Below, one piece after another: positions 9,937 to 17,208 of a DNA stretch of 47,323 nt (its first letter is position 1; each line of letters opens with the position of its first letter). The DNA is from Thiorhodococcus sp. (GTDB lineage Bacteria > Pseudomonadota > Gammaproteobacteria > Chromatiales > Chromatiaceae). Under the pieces are notes generated by a model that was given only the letters and a program-made list of their open reading frames with translations, was not told the origin of the DNA and searched no databases. Where the stretch lies: NCBI GenBank assembly GCA_029257385.1, contig JARIBS010000129.1, forward strand, positions 1 through 47,323. Reading direction: 5' to 3'. A program made the position numbers and the translations under genes.

Positions 9937-9983
9937 GCACAATATATGGTGCTATTTCGGCTGGAAGATACTGTATCTAGTGG
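9937..9983. promoter_or_regulatory. Tandem NrdR-box-like operators upstream of nrdB
   Basis: Two 16-bp sites resemble the NrdR consensus acaCwAtATaTwGtgt. GCACAATATATGGTGC lies at 9937-9952 and is nearly perfect. ATACTGTATCTAGTGG lies at 9968-9983 and is weaker, about 12 of 16 positions. They start 31 bp apart, three helical turns, which is the spacing known for paired NrdR boxes. They sit ~140 bp upstream of the nrdB start on the expected side. NrdR is the ATP/dATP-sensing repressor of ribonucleotide reductase genes; its gene is not in the window. Confidence 0.75.
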
Positions 9984-10071
9984 CTTGTGCGCTTGGCGCG
10001 AGCAAGGATCGAAAGCGTCGAGCGGTTGCCGATGAGATCCGCTGCGGGAGCGCCGTGGGACCCATCAGCGA

Positions 10072-10557
10072 TCACGCAACGCTTGAGGAAGGATCGTTGT
10101 GTTCCACCCAGAGTTGGCGATTGCTACCAAACGGATGCGGTTGAGCGTCGTTGATACCCTGGACACTGGAGCCCTGGCTGGCGGTCATCTCAGTGCCCTG
10201 TTGCGCCGCTGGCAAATAACTGACGATAAGTCCATACAACTCGGTTGCGGCATGTTTCGCCTGGTCGAAAGGCAGGTGATCGAAGCAGATCATGGTGGGC
10301 TTGATTCGCAGGTAGGAATCAGCGACCGCGTAACGATCAAAAATGGCGCGCGCATCGCGCTCGAGGGCCGTGAAGCGCGACCGGAGTCCAGCGTCGCAAC
10401 TCGGGGGGAGGGTGACATAGTCCCACAGTACGTCTGCCGACGCGGCACCGCTGCGCACGACCACATAAGGTGCCTGAGCCTTGAGGCACGTATTAAACCA
10501 GTCCGTATCCGTAAAGCTGTCTTTGGTGTCGACCAAATCGAAGGGCACGTCTGCCAT
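10072..10557 (-). CDS. Hypothetical protein
   Basis: I do not recognise this 161-residue protein. It has no obvious signal peptide or membrane segment and is mixed alpha/beta in character, with acidic and aromatic residues spread along it. The ATG has a GAGAG ribosome-binding site seven bases upstream, which supports real translation. It is separated by ~280 bp from nrdB on the same strand, and the NrdR-type sites between them belong to nrdB. A competing open frame on the other strand has no clear start signal. Confidence 0.6.
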   Translation of the reverse strand: MADVPFDLVDTKDSFTDTDWFNTCLKAQAPYVVVRSGAASADVLWDYVTLPPSCDAGLRSRFTALERDARAIFDRYAVADSYLRIKPTMICFDHLPFDQAKHAATELYGLIVSYLPAAQQGTEMTASQGSSVQGINDAQPHPFGSNRQLWVEHNDPSSSVA

Positions 10558-11003
10558 GGGTATTCTCTCTCGATTTTTCTTTGATAAGTTAAGTGCTTAT
10601 ATATTCGATGGCCTTGTGGTCGACACTCGACCTGGATAATGGCGTCTGTTTGGCTTGATGGCTTCGGCCTGTTTGGAGCGCGTCGTAATGTCGAAGGATG
10701 CGCTCCTCTAGCTCGTCTGTCGATTATGGATGTCCCCAATAAGTCTGTGCAATCGTGCGGATATGACGGGACGAAATACCATGATGTTGAGCCTGGTCAT
10801 GCTGATGGGTTGCTCGGTCTGGCGCTGCTAGTTTCTGTTCGCCGTCTACAATCCGACCAACCTGGTGCTGGAGATTCACTACGAGGGCCATTACGGCATC
10901 AAGGATGCCCGCAGGGGCGGTGGGGGCTTGGGGCGGGCGGGTGCCCGATTCGACCTACTGCTGGGGATAGAGCGGTCTGGGGATTTGCGCTCTGAGACGT
11001 TAA
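10558..11003. other. Intergenic stretch with a possible broken lipoprotein gene
   Basis: Apart from the candidate pseudogene at 10781-11062 I see no gene, tRNA or repeat here. The left part (10558-10620) is AT-rich and could hold the promoter of the minus-strand gene ending at 10072, but no clear -10/-35 pair can be named. Confidence 0.5.
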
Positions 11004-11062
11004 ATCCGGATCACCGCTGTGGCGTCGCCACAGCGGTGATCCGGATCAATGCTTACCAGTAA
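10781..11062 (+). pseudogene. Possible small lipoprotein gene interrupted by an amber codon
   Basis: An ATG at 10781 opens MMLSLVMLMGCS, a hydrophobic stretch ending in a lipobox-like LMGC. Five codons later there is an in-frame TAG (10829-10831). The same frame then stays open as FAVYNPTNLVLEIHYEGHYG and continues to 11062, running through a perfect palindrome. The part before the palindrome reads like a folded domain and the part within it does not. This could be a decayed lipoprotein gene or a chance frame. Confidence 0.3.
11004..11046. repeat. Perfect 21-bp-arm palindrome, possible terminator
   Basis: The arms 11004-11024 and 11026-11046 are exact reverse complements around one central base (11025). 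It begins seven bases after the stop codon of the minus-strand lipoprotein gene, so it could end that transcript. The run that follows on that strand is only TTTA, weak for a Rho-independent terminator. No second copy was noticed in the window. Confidence 0.85.
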
Positions 11063-11286
11063 CCCTTGCGCTTCTGATCCTGGTCGTAGAGGTACCCGCC
11101 GAGCGCACCGGCACCGCCACCAATAAGCGCGCCCTTGCCGGCATCGCCGCTCAGCGAGCCGATGGCCGCACCGGTGGCTGCTCCGCCAAGGGCGCCGGTG
11201 CCGGTGCGTGAGCCAGTGGTGGTTCCGCAACCGGCTAGGGCCGTCGCGAGCAAAAGAGTCGAAGTAGCGATCATTATCTTCTTCAT
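11053..11286 (-). CDS. Glycine-zipper outer-membrane lipoprotein
   Basis: The 77-residue protein starts MKKIMIATSTLLLATALAGC, a lipoprotein signal peptide with an LAGC lipobox. The mature part is built of Gly/Ala repeats (GALGGAATGAAIGSLSGDAG and GALIGGGAGALGG), the glycine-zipper pattern of small envelope lipoproteins of the YMGG/OmpA-linker type. It ends in a short charged tail. Such proteins are often induced by envelope or osmotic stress, but no regulator site was seen here. The upstream region to 11410 is AT-rich and may hold its promoter. Confidence 0.85.
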   Translation of the reverse strand: MKKIMIATSTLLLATALAGCGTTTGSRTGTGALGGAATGAAIGSLSGDAGKGALIGGGAGALGGYLYDQDQKRKGYW

Positions 11287-11428
11287 AGCTTAAAACCTCT
11301 TGTTGCAGTGACATTGTCGTCGAGACCCAGTCCATTGGACCCTATCCATATGAAATATGGGTGCTAAGGCATACTGTCAACTAGCAAATAGTAAGGAAAT
11401 CGGTAACGCACCTGATTCACGAGCTGTC

Positions 11429-11442
11429 TTGATCTGAGTCAA
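11429..11442 (+). promoter_or_regulatory. FNR/DNR-type binding site upstream of hcp
   Basis: TTGATCTGAGTCAA fits the CRP/FNR-family half sites TTGAT-N4-(A/G)TCAA used by FNR and by the nitric-oxide regulator DNR/NnrR. Its centre lies 122 bp before the hcp start codon. hcp genes are commonly induced by low oxygen or nitrosative stress, so the site fits the gene. A matching -10 element is not obvious. Confidence 0.7.
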
Positions 11443-11557
11443 GGATAGACCCAGCCCTGGCCTTGAGACTCACACCTCGTACCGAACTGGGTCGCAGGTT
11501 TGCCGCGAAAGCTTGCGGCATCTTACCCAGACCACTCGCCTGCTCAACGAGGTTCCG

Positions 11558-12856
11558 ATGTTTTGCAATCAGTGTGAACAGACCTTCCGTCAGACCGCCT
11601 GTGTCAATTCTCCCGGTGTTTGCGGCAAGGACGCCGACGTGCAGTCCCTCCAAGAGACCCTGCTCTACGGACTCAAGGGCATGGCCGCGTATGCTCATCA
11701 TGCGCGCCGCATGGGCAAGTCCGATGAGCGGGTCTCGGCCTTTATCGAGGAGGCGTTGTTTGCCACCATGACCAATGTCAACTTTGACATCGATAGCCTG
11801 CTGCAACTCTGTCTGACATGCGGCGAGATGAACCTGCGGGTCATGGAACTGCTCGACGAGGGCCATATCGAGACCTTCGGCAAGCCGTCGCCGGCCAAGG
11901 TGAAGGAGGGCACCCAGGCAGGACCGGGCATCCTGATCACGGGTCACGACATGGTGGATCTGGGCAACCTGCTCGCACAGGTCGAGGGCACCGATATCAA
12001 GGTCTACACCCACGGCGAGATGCTCCCGGCGCACATGTATCCCAAACTGCGCGAGCATCCCAACCTGGCCGGCAACTATGGCGGTGCCTGGCAGAAGCAG
12101 AAAAGAGAGTTCGCGGCCTTTCCCGGACCCGTCGTCGGCACCACCAACTGCGTGCTGATCCCGCCAGAGAGCTACAAGGGTCGACTCTTCACCATGCGCG
12201 CGACGGCGGTTCCCGGCGGTCAATGTCTGATGGATGATGACTTTACCGCAGTGATTGAGGAGGCGCGCCGCTGCCAGCCATGCGAGGAACATATTACCGG
12301 AGAGTCGACCGTCGGCTTTCATCGCACGGTGCTTCTCGATCAGGCCCAGACCATCGTGGATGCGGTCAAGGCTGGTCAGATCAGCCATTTCTTCGTCATC
12401 GGCGGTTGCGACGGCGCCGAGAAGGGTCGCAACTATTTCACCGACTACGCTCAGGCCACGCCCAACGACTCCTTCATCCTGACGCTCGGCTGCGGTAAGT
12501 TCCGCATCCGCGACCATGATTATGGCGAACACCTCGGGCTGCCACGGCTCATGGATATGGGGCAGTGCAACGACGCCTATGGCGCGATCTCAGTTGCCGT
12601 CGCCCTGGCCAAAGCCTTCGACTGCGGCGTGAACGACCTGCCGCTCACACTGGTGGTGAGTTGGTTCGAGCAGAAGGCGGTGGCGGTGCTTCTGACACTG
12701 CTGAGTCTCGGTGTGAAGGGCATCACCCTGGGCCCTAACCCACCGGCCTTCATCACGCCCAACGTGTTCGCGATCCTGCAGGAGAAATTCGATCTGCGCC
12801 TGACCGGCGATGACCCGCAAGGTGACTTACAGCGGGCTTTGGCGAAGGCTGCCTAA
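11558..12856 (+). CDS. hcp: Hybrid cluster protein (hydroxylamine reductase), short form
   Basis: Hcp carries a 4Fe-2S-2O hybrid cluster plus an N-terminal Fe-S cluster and reduces hydroxylamine or nitric oxide in the cytoplasm. N-terminal cysteines are C3, C6, C15 and C22 (MFCNQCEQ...), a short spacing like the cubane-binding Hcps of anaerobes and unlike the longer E. coli motif. Later hybrid-cluster segments include LTCGEMNLRVMELLDEGH, GTTNCVL, RRCQPCEEH, IGGCDGAEKGR, LGCGKFR and MGQCNDAYG. At 432 residues it lacks about 120 residues of the ~550-residue forms, as in class III Hcp. The ATG at 11558 has ACGAGG five bases upstream; the frame extends upstream only to a TTG with no such site. 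No hcr reductase gene is adjacent. Confidence 0.95.
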   Translation: MFCNQCEQTFRQTACVNSPGVCGKDADVQSLQETLLYGLKGMAAYAHHARRMGKSDERVSAFIEEALFATMTNVNFDIDSLLQLCLTCGEMNLRVMELLDEGHIETFGKPSPAKVKEGTQAGPGILITGHDMVDLGNLLAQVEGTDIKVYTHGEMLPAHMYPKLREHPNLAGNYGGAWQKQKREFAAFPGPVVGTTNCVLIPPESYKGRLFTMRATAVPGGQCLMDDDFTAVIEEARRCQPCEEHITGESTVGFHRTVLLDQAQTIVDAVKAGQISHFFVIGGCDGAEKGRNYFTDYAQATPNDSFILTLGCGKFRIRDHDYGEHLGLPRLMDMGQCNDAYGAISVAVALAKAFDCGVNDLPLTLVVSWFEQKAVAVLLTLLSLGVKGITLGPNPPAFITPNVFAILQEKFDLRLTGDDPQGDLQRALAKAA

Positions 12857-12997
12857 TCGTGTTTCATTCAGACCGCGCTGTCAGCGTTTGACGGTGCGGC
12901 CTGCCGCGGAAGAGTTTAAGATTCATCAACGCTCCTTAGAAGACGCGCTTCAAGCGTCGAATTAATCCACGCGCGCTGAATATGGTATTCTCAATAA

Positions 12998-13030
12998 ATG
13001 TTGCGTCAGCTTTTAAAGCTGGCGCAACAT
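12998..13030 (+). terminator. Hairpin after hcp, probable terminator
   Basis: ATGTTGCGTCAGCTT pairs with AAGCTGGCGCAACAT (15 bp with one G:U) around a TTA loop, and is followed by TTTGTTATG. It lies ~140 nt after hcp. The T run is short, so this may be a terminator or another RNA structure. It also precedes the PH-domain gene by 100 nt. Confidence 0.55.
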
Positions 13031-13131
13031 TTTGTTATGCATAGATTAAGTACAATTTTATGCCGTGATTGGCATACCAGCGCCAGCGAGATTTTCACAA
13101 CTGGCCGCAATAATAGATCAAGGAGCCAAAG

Positions 13132-13614
13132 ATGTCCGAGACCCTCTACGAAGCCCACCCTTCCGTGATGCGCACGCGCCCCTTCGCTGTCTTGCTGGCC
13201 ATCGCGCTGATGGTGGGCGGTATCCTGGTCGCGGTGTTCGGCGAGCAGCTTCTGCCGCCGGAGATCACCGGGCAAATCGATGGCAAGATGCTGCAAATGA
13301 TTGGGATCGGTGTCTTTGCGATTGCGACCCTGCCGCTTTTGACATGGTGGGTGTCAGCGCGCGCCGATCGACTGGTCATTACACAAGACGAACTCATCTG
13401 GACGCATGGTCTGCTCAACAAGCAATATACCGAGATCAACATGGCCTCGGTGCGCACCGTGCGCGTTTCTCAGAGCCTGTTTCAGCGCATCATGAATGCT
13501 GGCGATATCACCATTTTCACCGCCGGCGACCACCCGGAACTCTTCGTGCGGGGTCTGCCCGATCCTAACGATGTGCGCGAGCTGATCAAGTCCAACCCGC
13601 AATCCGGAGTCTGA
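13132..13614 (+). CDS. Bacterial PH (bPH2)-domain membrane protein
   Basis: The 160-residue protein has two membrane segments (about residues 18-38 and 54-72) followed by a soluble domain. That domain, DRLVITQDELIWTHGLLNKQ then MASVRTVRVSQSLFQRI and ITIFTAGD, has the pattern of the YdbS/YdbT bacterial PH domain. The role of this family is not established. An AAGGAG ribosome-binding site precedes the ATG. A small membrane protein starts four bases after its stop, so the two probably form an operon. Confidence 0.8.
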   Translation: MSETLYEAHPSVMRTRPFAVLLAIALMVGGILVAVFGEQLLPPEITGQIDGKMLQMIGIGVFAIATLPLLTWWVSARADRLVITQDELIWTHGLLNKQYTEINMASVRTVRVSQSLFQRIMNAGDITIFTAGDHPELFVRGLPDPNDVRELIKSNPQSGV

Positions 13615-13618
13615 CCGT

Positions 13619-13918
13619 ATGGGCGCGAACAACCAGACTGATCTCAAGCTGCTCGGCGTCGCCATACTGATCGCGGTGTTGCTGCTGGTTGCCGTTGTGG
13701 CCGTCTTCCTGCCGGCGGTGGTGCCTGCGCTTGGCGCAATGGATGAGGGGATGGGCGTTAAGGCGGCGGTCCCGTGGGGCTTTGGGTTGACCGTCGGACT
13801 GTTTATCGTCTTTGCAATCGTGGCCGGTGACGGCCTGATTGGCGAGCTTCAGTTCATGCTCGGATCTTTTTTCGCCTTCTTCCTGATCTTGACGCTGCTG
13901 ATCGCCTGGGTGTTCTGA
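13619..13918 (+). CDS. Small three-helix membrane protein
   Basis: The 99-residue protein is mostly hydrophobic, with likely membrane helices at about 11-34, 51-68 and 75-97. I do not recognise a family. GGAG lies about nine bases before the ATG, within the end of the preceding PH-domain gene, so expression is probably coupled. A partnership with the PH-domain protein is inference. Confidence 0.7.
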   Translation: MGANNQTDLKLLGVAILIAVLLLVAVVAVFLPAVVPALGAMDEGMGVKAAVPWGFGLTVGLFIVFAIVAGDGLIGELQFMLGSFFAFFLILTLLIAWVF

Positions 13919-13971
13919 TGTAGACGACCGCGCATCTGGGTCTGCCAGAGGTCGCGGTCGAGCACGATGCG

Positions 13972-15471
13972 CTAATTCAGCGCTCCACTGCGCTCCAGTA
14001 ACAGTTGTGTGAGCAGTGCGACTGGGCGTCCCGTCGCGCCTTTCTCCTTGCCGCTCAGCGAGGCGATGCCGGCGATGTCCAGATGCGCCCAGCGGTACTG
14101 CTTGGTGAAACGCGAGAGAAAGCAGGCCGCGGTGATGGCCCCGCCATCGCGCCCGCCGACGTTGGCGATATCGGCAAAATTGCTCTCGAGCTGTGACTGA
14201 TAGTCCTCCCACAGTGGCAGACGCCACACACGGTCGGCTGCGGACTCCCCGGCCGCGATGATTTCCTCGGCCAGCTTGTCGTCTGATGTCAGGAGACCGG
14301 CCGGATGCTTGCCGAGCGCGACGACACAGGCGCCTGTCAGCGTCGCCAGATCGATGACGGCAGCGGGATCGAAGCGCTCACAATACGTCAGGGCGTCGCA
14401 TAGGATCAGCCGACCCTCGGCATCGGTATTGAGAATTTCGATGGTTTGTCCAGACATGCTGGTGACAATGTCGCCGGGCTTGTTGGCGGCCCCGTCGGGC
14501 AGGTTCTCCGAGGTCGGTACGACGCCGATCATGTTGATCGGCAGCTCCAGCTCGCAGGCGGCCAGGACCGCACCGAGCACGCTGGCCCCGCCGCACATAT
14601 CGTATTTCATCTCGTCCATCTCGGCGGCGGGCTTCAGCGAGATGCCGCCGGCGTCAAACGTGAGCCCCTTGCCGACCAATACCAGGGGCTTGGCGTTCGA
14701 CTTGCCGCCTGTGTAGTGCATGACGATGAGCTTGGCGGGCTGACGGCTGCCGCGCGAGACTGAGAGCAGGGCGCCCATGCCGAGCTCTGCCATCCTGTCC
14801 TCTTCCAGCACCTCGACCTTTAGCGCCTTAAAGTCACGGCCAAGCTGCTCGGCCGTCTCGGCCAGATAGGTCGGCGTGCAGATGTTGCCTGGCAGGTTGC
14901 TCAGCTCCTTGGCCAGACCGATGCCTGCGGCCATCGCGCTAGCGTGCCTGATGGACAACTCGGCGCTCGCCTTGTCCTGTTTGCCCGAGAGCCACAGCTC
15001 AATGCGTCTGAGCGGTTTTTTGGGGGCCTTTTCATCATTCCTGGTCTGACTGTAGCGGTAGACTTTGTCCTCGGCCGTGATCACCGTGTCTCTGACTGCG
15101 GCATAGAGGTCCGCGTCGCTCGGTAGCGGGTCTTGGAGCGCAAACGTGGCCTGCGTGCAGTGTGTCTGCTGTAATGCCACGACGGCACTTTCGAGCGTTT
15201 TGCGCGCGACGGCCCGGGTCAGCTCCTTGCGCTTGCCACGCCCGACTAACAGGACGCGCTCGGCGGCCAGTCCGGGCAGCTCGTAGAGCATCAGGGTCTG
15301 GCCCGCCTCGCCCTCCAGATCGCCTTTTTTGAGCAACTCGCTGATGCGCCCGCCGCTTGCTTTGTCCATCGCCTCGGCGGGTCCGGTGAGCTTATGCCGT
15401 TCGAAAACGCCGAGCACCAGGCAGGGGGTTTTGTGATTGGCGAGATTGCCGGTCTTGATTTTGAAGTCCAT
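13972..15471 (-). CDS. pepA: Leucyl aminopeptidase PepA (M17)
   Basis: PepA is a cytoplasmic hexameric enzyme with two metal ions that removes N-terminal residues from peptides. The catalytic domain has VGKGLTFDAGGISLKP and the family signature NTDAEGRL, which supply metal ligands and the catalytic Arg. The N-terminal half is the M17 N-domain. The 499-residue length is normal. In E. coli pepA is divergent from lptF-lptG; here the divergent neighbour is lptG directly. E. coli PepA also binds DNA; whether this one does is unknown. Confidence 0.97.
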   Translation of the reverse strand: MDFKIKTGNLANHKTPCLVLGVFERHKLTGPAEAMDKASGGRISELLKKGDLEGEAGQTLMLYELPGLAAERVLLVGRGKRKELTRAVARKTLESAVVALQQTHCTQATFALQDPLPSDADLYAAVRDTVITAEDKVYRYSQTRNDEKAPKKPLRRIELWLSGKQDKASAELSIRHASAMAAGIGLAKELSNLPGNICTPTYLAETAEQLGRDFKALKVEVLEEDRMAELGMGALLSVSRGSRQPAKLIVMHYTGGKSNAKPLVLVGKGLTFDAGGISLKPAAEMDEMKYDMCGGASVLGAVLAACELELPINMIGVVPTSENLPDGAANKPGDIVTSMSGQTIEILNTDAEGRLILCDALTYCERFDPAAVIDLATLTGACVVALGKHPAGLLTSDDKLAEEIIAAGESAADRVWRLPLWEDYQSQLESNFADIANVGGRDGGAITAACFLSRFTKQYRWAHLDIAGIASLSGKEKGATGRPVALLTQLLLERSGALN

Positions 15472-15582
15472 CGTAGTGCTCCTGGCGAGGCTTAAAGGGA
15501 TCCGGTCAGCGTATGCTGACCGGGCAGATCTGGTGTTAGGATGCCAGATTGAAAGTCTACAGAAGCATCGGCTGGGGTCGCA

Positions 15583-16647
15583 GTGAGAATCCTCGATCGT
15601 TATCTGGCAGGGTCGGTGATCGGCGGCACACTGCTAACGCTGGGTGTCCTGGTACCGCTCATGGGGGTTTTCATACTCGCCGATGAAGTGGGTTCGATCG
15701 GGGTCGAGCGTTATGGTCTCATTGATGCCGTCCTGTTCATGCTGCTGAGCATGCCACGCTATCTCTACCAGATTTTTCCTATCGCAACGCTGATCGGCGC
15801 CCTGATCGGTCTGGGCGCTTTGGCCAGTCGCTCGGAGCTGGTCGCTATCCGCGCGGCCGGTTTCTCGGTCGGACAGATCGTGCGCGCGGGGCTGATGGGC
15901 GGGGCGCTGCTGGCGGGTGTCGCTATAGTGTTGGGTGAGGTGGTCGCGCCGCTTGCCGAGCAGCGTGGCGTCGAGCTGCGCCGTCAGGCGCTCTCGGGGG
16001 ATGTGGCTCAGCGCACGCCCGATGGTTTCTGGGCAGTCGACGATGGGGCCTATGTCAACATCCGCGAGATCCGTTCTGGAACCAGTCTGAGCGACATCTA
16101 CATCTATCGGATCGACCCAGCCAAAGGCACATTGATCGCAACCCATGCGAAGGCCGCGAACTATCGCAATGGCCAATGGATGCTTGAGGAGATCGCCCGC
16201 AGCCGAGTGAATGCGCAGGGGGTGGAGGTGGAGCACATCGCGCGCACCGGCTGGAATTCCATGCTCGACCCAGGTCTTCTCAAGGTCGTGGTGGCCGACC
16301 CACGTGCGCTGCCGGTCTGGGGACTCTACAAGTACATCCGTTTCATGTCGATCAACAAGCAGGACGCCGGGGCCTACGAGGTCGCTTTCTGGGCCAAGAT
16401 CATGCATCCGGTGCTGACCCTATCGATGATACTGATCGCGATCCCGATCCTGCTGGGCTCCTCGCGCAGCACCGGGATGGGTCGGCGAATCTTCGCCGGT
16501 GTGCTGGTGGGGATTCTCTATTATCTGATGAGCCGAACCTTCGCCTACATGGCGCTGCTGTTCGGCATGAGCCCATTCCTGGCGGCAATCGCCCCGCCCG
16601 CGCTATTTGTCGGGGGTGCGTTGATCCTGCTGAAACGGGTGGGGTAG
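15583..16647 (+). CDS. lptG: LPS export permease LptG
   Basis: LptG is one of two permease subunits that, with LptF and the ATPase LptB, extract lipopolysaccharide from the inner membrane. The protein starts VRILDRYLAGSVI and contains GLGALASRSELVAIRAAGFS and KQDAGAYEVAFWAKIMHP, which align with LptG and not with LptF. Membrane segments lie at both ends with a periplasmic beta domain between (~130-260). The start is GTG. The usual partner lptF, expected between pepA and lptG, is absent; only 111 bp separates the two genes. LptF may be encoded elsewhere. Confidence 0.9.
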   Translation: MRILDRYLAGSVIGGTLLTLGVLVPLMGVFILADEVGSIGVERYGLIDAVLFMLLSMPRYLYQIFPIATLIGALIGLGALASRSELVAIRAAGFSVGQIVRAGLMGGALLAGVAIVLGEVVAPLAEQRGVELRRQALSGDVAQRTPDGFWAVDDGAYVNIREIRSGTSLSDIYIYRIDPAKGTLIATHAKAANYRNGQWMLEEIARSRVNAQGVEVEHIARTGWNSMLDPGLLKVVVADPRALPVWGLYKYIRFMSINKQDAGAYEVAFWAKIMHPVLTLSMILIAIPILLGSSRSTGMGRRIFAGVLVGILYYLMSRTFAYMALLFGMSPFLAAIAPPALFVGGALILLKRVG

Positions 16648-16688
16648 GGAGCAAGCCTGGGCGGCATGGCAGCTCCCAACCCCGCTGC

Positions 16689-17144
16689 TCAGGCGGCTTT
16701 TTCCAGCATGATGACCCTGGTGTTGGATACACGATCGTGCAGTGCCAACCCATCGCGATTAAACAGGCTCAGCCACAACCCAAGTCCGGCTGGAACGAAG
16801 CTTACGACCGACCACAAGAAGCGCCGGAGCGCCTGCCCCATGCCGAGGCTCTCGCCATCATCGGTGATGACACGGATACGCCAGGCGCGCATGCCTAGGG
16901 TCTGTCCGCCGTGAGTCCAGAAGTAGACGTAGAAGGCCGCGATCACGGCCAGCAGGTAGAGTCGCATCAGCAGCAGTGGCAGAGAGCTGTCATAGATCTG
17001 GTGGCCGGTGATCACATCATAGGGGATGACGATTAAAGCGTTGGCCACCATCAGGACGGCAATCAGCAGGACGACATCGTACAAAAGCGCCCCGAGGCGT
17101 CTGAAGATCGATGGTTTTTGGGCTTGCGAGACGTCGAATTCCAT
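16689..17144 (-). CDS. RDD-family membrane protein
   Basis: The 151-residue protein has the RDD pattern: FRRLGALLYDVVLL at the N-terminus, a second helix pair, then GGQTLGMRAWRIRVI and FNRDGLALHDRVSNTRVI. It has about four membrane segments. RDD proteins have no settled role, though some relatives are linked to cation exchange. The ATG at 17144 is preferred over the TTG at 17153. It is convergent with lptG and divergent from the histidine kinase. Confidence 0.85.
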   Translation of the reverse strand: MEFDVSQAQKPSIFRRLGALLYDVVLLIAVLMVANALIVIPYDVITGHQIYDSSLPLLLMRLYLLAVIAAFYVYFWTHGGQTLGMRAWRIRVITDDGESLGMGQALRRFLWSVVSFVPAGLGLWLSLFNRDGLALHDRVSNTRVIMLEKAA

Positions 17145-17208
17145 AGTTTTCAACCGTATTCTGCGAGATTGTGCGCGTTAGGGAGTCGCTTCGGAAGAAG
17201 CCACCAGT

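Noticed and set aside
10639-10995. Plus-strand frame starting ATG at 10639
   Set aside because: No ribosome-binding site and no protein-like pattern; the better candidate in this gap is the amber-interrupted frame from 10781.
11417-12532. A 371-codon open frame on the minus strand
   Set aside because: It is the antisense shadow of hcp, which has all expected motifs and a ribosome-binding site.
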